Origin: Paramecium tetraurelia
Lineage: Eukaryota; Ciliophora; Oligohymenophorea; Peniculida; Parameciidae
Direction of reading: 5' to 3'
Length of the DNA: 64,000 bases
Assembly: GCF_000165425.1 (NCBI RefSeq)
Contig: NW_001799388.1
Coordinates: 399,618 to 463,617, forward strand
Shown here: one piece after another, positions 60,601 through 64,000 of the stretch
Layout of the letters: every line of letters starts with the position of its first letter
How positions within the stretch are numbered: the first letter of the stretch is position 1
Program-made: the position numbers and the translations under genes
Notes under the pieces: model-generated
The model's database searches: none
Told to the model about the DNA's origin: nothing
The model's input: only the letters and a program-made list of their open reading frames with translations

Positions 60601-62170
60601 TTAGATTTTGATCATACTTTATTAGAGCAGATTAAAGTGTAATTGTTGCTTGTATTTAAAAATAGGTCTTGTGATGTTAACTTTTAGGAAAGAAGGTGTC
60701 ATATTTACTACAGGCTGTACTTGCATGAGCATCTTATAAGTGCGTTCCTTTATCTTTCTTATATGAGATTTTCAAATATTCTGTAAGAAGAATAGCCCAT
60801 CTACACGTCTAATATCTTTACATATGTTAGTGAATGTTATTATTCTTCTAATTCTTGTGCCGTATTAATTTAAAATTTTATCAATTCTTATTTATATTGA
60901 TGGGTTCCGCCTGAATGCAATTATGTGCTACAATAGAAGGAGATTAAACTCTGATATGGTCGAACTTTTATCTAAAATTCATTATGATGCAAACCTGTTT
61001 GATGGAAATTTAAAAAAATGTATTATAGCCTTTGTTAATAATGGAATACTCTTTTTCAACCATCGTCTCTACAGAGCAATAGGTTGTTCAAGTGCCTTTT
61101 ATTGTTGTACTAATTCGATAATCCATATCTTATTAATTTATGCACTATTAAATTGGGGAGCGATTGGAACTTATTCTGAAAATTTTATAGTTCAAAAATT
61201 GATTACTCCTCTTAAACTGTATCATTGTGTATTGTGATAAAAAACTCTAAATCTGAGGTAAAATTAAAGAGGATTTCATGATGGCGCTTTGCAGCTTCTT
61301 GTAAGAAGTCTCCGTAATACTCAATCATCTAGAAACAGTCGAAAGGTTGTAATTTTGCATTTGTGCCTTGCTAGCTGCTATTGGGTTTCTTATATTAAAT
61401 AGAAATAACTGTTCAACCTAATACACTCTGTATTATTTTCTGCCAGTAATGTTAATGAGAAGGATATAACACTATGTTAGTGTTATTCAACTTGAAATGC
61501 TCTACCATTTATAAAATGTAAAACTCCATGTTTAACATACGGCTGAAATATTAGGCTATATTATAAACATTGCTATATACCTCCGAAAATTCTACAAATT
61601 ATACTACATTTTTGACTGCAGAGACGCAGTTACATGTGATTCTTGTGCTTTTATTGCAATTACAAACAAACTTGCAGTCTAAACATAAAAACCACATCTC
61701 ATATATTTTTTGCAAATTAAGCAAAGTTTACTATACATAAAAATAGTTATGTTTTGCCTCACCTCAACTTTAAATTGTATTTCTTGCTTTATTGGATGCC
61801 CCTGAGATTGCAAACTTATTTCTGAGTTTCAATATTCGGTCATTATAATAAATTTTCAGCATGTTAACTACCTTGACAATAGTCATGCTATCTCTATTTG
61901 TACAGTTCCCATACTCCATCAATATTATTAGAGTTTATCTGATACTTGAAGTATTCTTCTGGTAATTCTTCTACTTAGATTCCGCATTGATGCATTCCTA
62001 ACCTAATTCTGACAGTCTTGTAATGATTGTCTCTATTTACTTGTAAAAATTTTAATTCTTCACTTGAACTGCACCAAATATTCCTCACCGTATTGTCTCA
62101 AGATCATATTTATCATCCCTCTCGTGAGAGTGCGTTTCTGGGCCTAACTCCTGAATCTAATACATTAATT
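54640..62170 (+). pseudogene. relic of a giant cysteine-rich protein (surface-antigen or GFR type)
   Basis: About 7.5 kb without an intact gene, but the + strand carries many coding-like pieces dense in Cys: CNYPQCPKKYICQQCYK then TGA then CFIDL (54950-55025), CPKCRF (about 55570), YYCKSRCCCNLAPSCVF (about 56920), CKGRCASCFQCPSLEA (about 58255), CPSCWTS then TGA then ASCLP (about 59265) and ELNGCHLCQSC (about 60085). The CxxC/CxxCxxC spacing is that of Paramecium Cys-rich membrane proteins. Frames change repeatedly, and TGA occurs about as often as expected by chance. Intron removal restores only short stretches. Base composition is visibly richer in TGT/TGC than flanking DNA. A heavily intron-split live gene is less likely but not excluded. 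Confidence 0.45.
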
Positions 62171-63649
62171 CGAGCATATATGATTAATAGAATGATGATT
62201 TAATAACGTCTACTATAATTAAAATGATGATTGCATCAATGATTTAAATAAGGGTGTTAACCTTTAATAAGATCTATTCCTTTTAGGTTTTTTTATAAAT
62301 GCAGAAGCATTTGATAAAATTTTAGTAGCTCTTCAGAATTGTTATTTTAATAAGAATGGGTAATTTTATTCTACAAATCACTCATTAATTAATCAAGATA
62401 GAAGTGTGTATTAATGCAATAAATGCGATATGGATGGTTGCTTATAATAGGTAATCAAATGATTTACTAGTAGTTATGAATAATTTGTAGCGAAAGAATC
62501 AAAATAAGTTTATAGGTTACAAAATTAATATTACCTAATCTAAAAAATTTAGTCTTTTAAAATTAAGATGATAAACATACAATAATGCAATGATTAATTG
62601 AAAAATATTAATTTTGCTTTTTAATATAAATTAAACACTATGTTTTCAAACTTCGCCTCAAAACATTAACTGCACATTTGATTAAAATTGAAATCTTGAA
62701 AATTATTAGGAAAATGAATCTCTTAAGTATTTAATTCTAGTTTAATAGCTTTATTTCAACAACGCTCCCCATAATTTCCATAAATGGAATTCTCCTCCAT
62801 TCAAATCTTGATAAAAAGAAACCAGTTGTCAATTTACATCTATCATTAAATCGTATTGACAAGTTAGTTAAATATAGGTGTAACGAAAGATCATGTATAA
62901 TTTTACATCCCCAAATGGAAAACTATGATAAATAATAATTTTAGTCAGATATTTTGATTTAAAACAAAAAAGAAGCGAACTTGATCTGACAATCAGTTTT
63001 AGATGGCTAATTATTTACTTTATAGAATCATTCGGTTTTGTTAATTTTAGCCTAAATGGTAAATTTGATTTTTTTAGAGCAATTCCTTATGTTTATTCAA
63101 TTTGTATTTATTTTATCGTAGGCAATATAAAAAGATTAAGCATCCTATGTGATTAACTTATAAAAGTATTCAACAATATAAAGTAATAAAGGAATGCGCT
63201 TTAATATTAACAAGAGCTTTTTCTATTTTTGCAATTTTCTAAATGCTGCAAGACTGATTGATAAAAAGCTCTCATAACAATTTTTCATCTCAAACAAGAC
63301 TATCTATCTTAAATATATAAAACTCAATTTTTTAATGTTTTATCCTCAGTTGTTTCAATTATCTATCCTTTACAAAATTTGATTATTTTCTCTGATTCTT
63401 TCTCATAATATTCAAATCTTATCAATGAAAACAAATAAAATATTAAATTTTTAAATATTAATATTAATAAAAGATGATAGAGAATGATAACATTTTTTAA
63501 ATTAAAGTTAATATACGGGATTAGTTTTAACAATTTGCCTTGAATCTTAGATCATTTTTATAGGTGTAGAAATATCAAATAATATAATTATTTAAAAGAG
63601 AGGAAAGAAATTTATTGATAGGGAAACAAAATAGAAAGTATGTTAACAG
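62171..63649. other. AT-rich intergenic region
   Basis: No supported gene on either strand; short frames only. Confidence 0.4.
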
Positions 63650-64000
63650 GTACTCAGCAATTAAAAAAGTTAGAGAAAAATTAAGGTAATTCAAAAATAT
63701 TGGTAAGAATTTGTTGGGTAACCTTTAGCAATACCTCTAGGAGATATAAATCTTTTAGAAGTAGCCTTAACATCTACGGTAGATTCGATTGAAAACTTTC
63801 AAGATTAAAAATTCAAGTCATAATAAAGTAAAATTAAATGTAAATTTTCTCAGCTTTAGCTTTAATATAATCTAATCAGTTTGATAAAGCCTCTAAATTG
63901 CTTGATTATGCAATTTAATAAAACCCATAAGATTCTAGTTATTTGTTTTGCAAAGGTAAAAAAGGATCAATAATTTTAGCGTTAACCTTAAATTTGATGG
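63650..64000 (-). pseudogene. partial gene or remnant running off the right edge
   Basis: Minus-strand frames entering from the edge read IKFKVNAKIIDPFLPLQNKQ, then, after a TGA, LDYIKAKAEKIYIQF, and in another frame DVKATSKRFISPRGIAKGQP. They look coding, but the TGA near 63884 is not inside a plausible intron, so the copy may be broken. Too short to identify. Confidence 0.35.

Noticed and set aside
1-64000. Unexcised germline segments (IES) or transposons
   Set aside because: Nearly all frame interruptions in intact genes are explained by tiny GT-AG introns; no TA-bounded longer insert, terminal repeat or transposase fragment was seen.
1-64000. CRISPR arrays, bacterial operon signals, Shine-Dalgarno sites
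   Set aside because: No regularly spaced repeats; the code, introns and tRNA show a ciliate nucleus, so prokaryotic elements do not apply.

Overview
The window is nuclear DNA of a ciliate, almost certainly Paramecium (tetraurelia-like) and probably macronuclear. It is very AT-rich. Genes read TAA and TAG as glutamine and end only at TGA. Introns are 19-35 nt, mostly GTA...TAG, and genes are packed with gaps of about 10-50 bp. A tRNA-Gln with anticodon UUA lies in the window and matches this code. I read all genes with the ciliate code, spliced the tiny introns by eye, and checked that each spliced length is a multiple of three.

Layout. 0.9-3.0 kb: hybrid histidine kinase. 3.2-4.7: unknown protein. 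4.8-7.8: two tandem MFS (SLC37-like) transporters. 7.8-14.3: coiled-coil, membrane and unknown proteins. 14.4-14.6: a candidate telomerase RNA gene, the most important find. 14.6-22.0: four head-to-tail genes on the minus strand: a B-box protein and three zinc metallopeptidases (M28, M14 tubulin-deglutamylase type, M16 insulinase type). 22-27: small unknown genes. 27.4-30.0: a tandem pseudokinase-kinase and a UBE2S-like E2. 31.2-32.6: mitochondrial Rieske protein and a DIX-like protein. 32.6-33.6: decayed copy of the proteasome ATPase RPT1. 33.7-37.8: PHD-finger protein, a K+ channel with a cyclic-nucleotide-binding domain, and a tiny gene. 38.0: tRNA-Gln(UUA). 38.2-48.5: PH-like/kinase protein, AIG1-like membrane protein, two small genes, eIF4E, a long coiled-coil protein, an LMBR1-family membrane protein and an unknown. 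48.5-64: gene-poor, with a decayed RRM (PTB/hnRNP-L-like) gene, one intact two-TM protein, a 7.5-kb disrupted cysteine-rich relic, and a possible partial gene at the right edge.

The genes do not form one pathway; this is an ordinary housekeeping and signalling segment. Decayed copies of conserved genes (RPT1, RRM protein, Cys-rich giant) fit the known history of whole-genome duplication and gene loss in Paramecium. I saw no transposon, CRISPR array or unexcised internal eliminated sequence that I could support.
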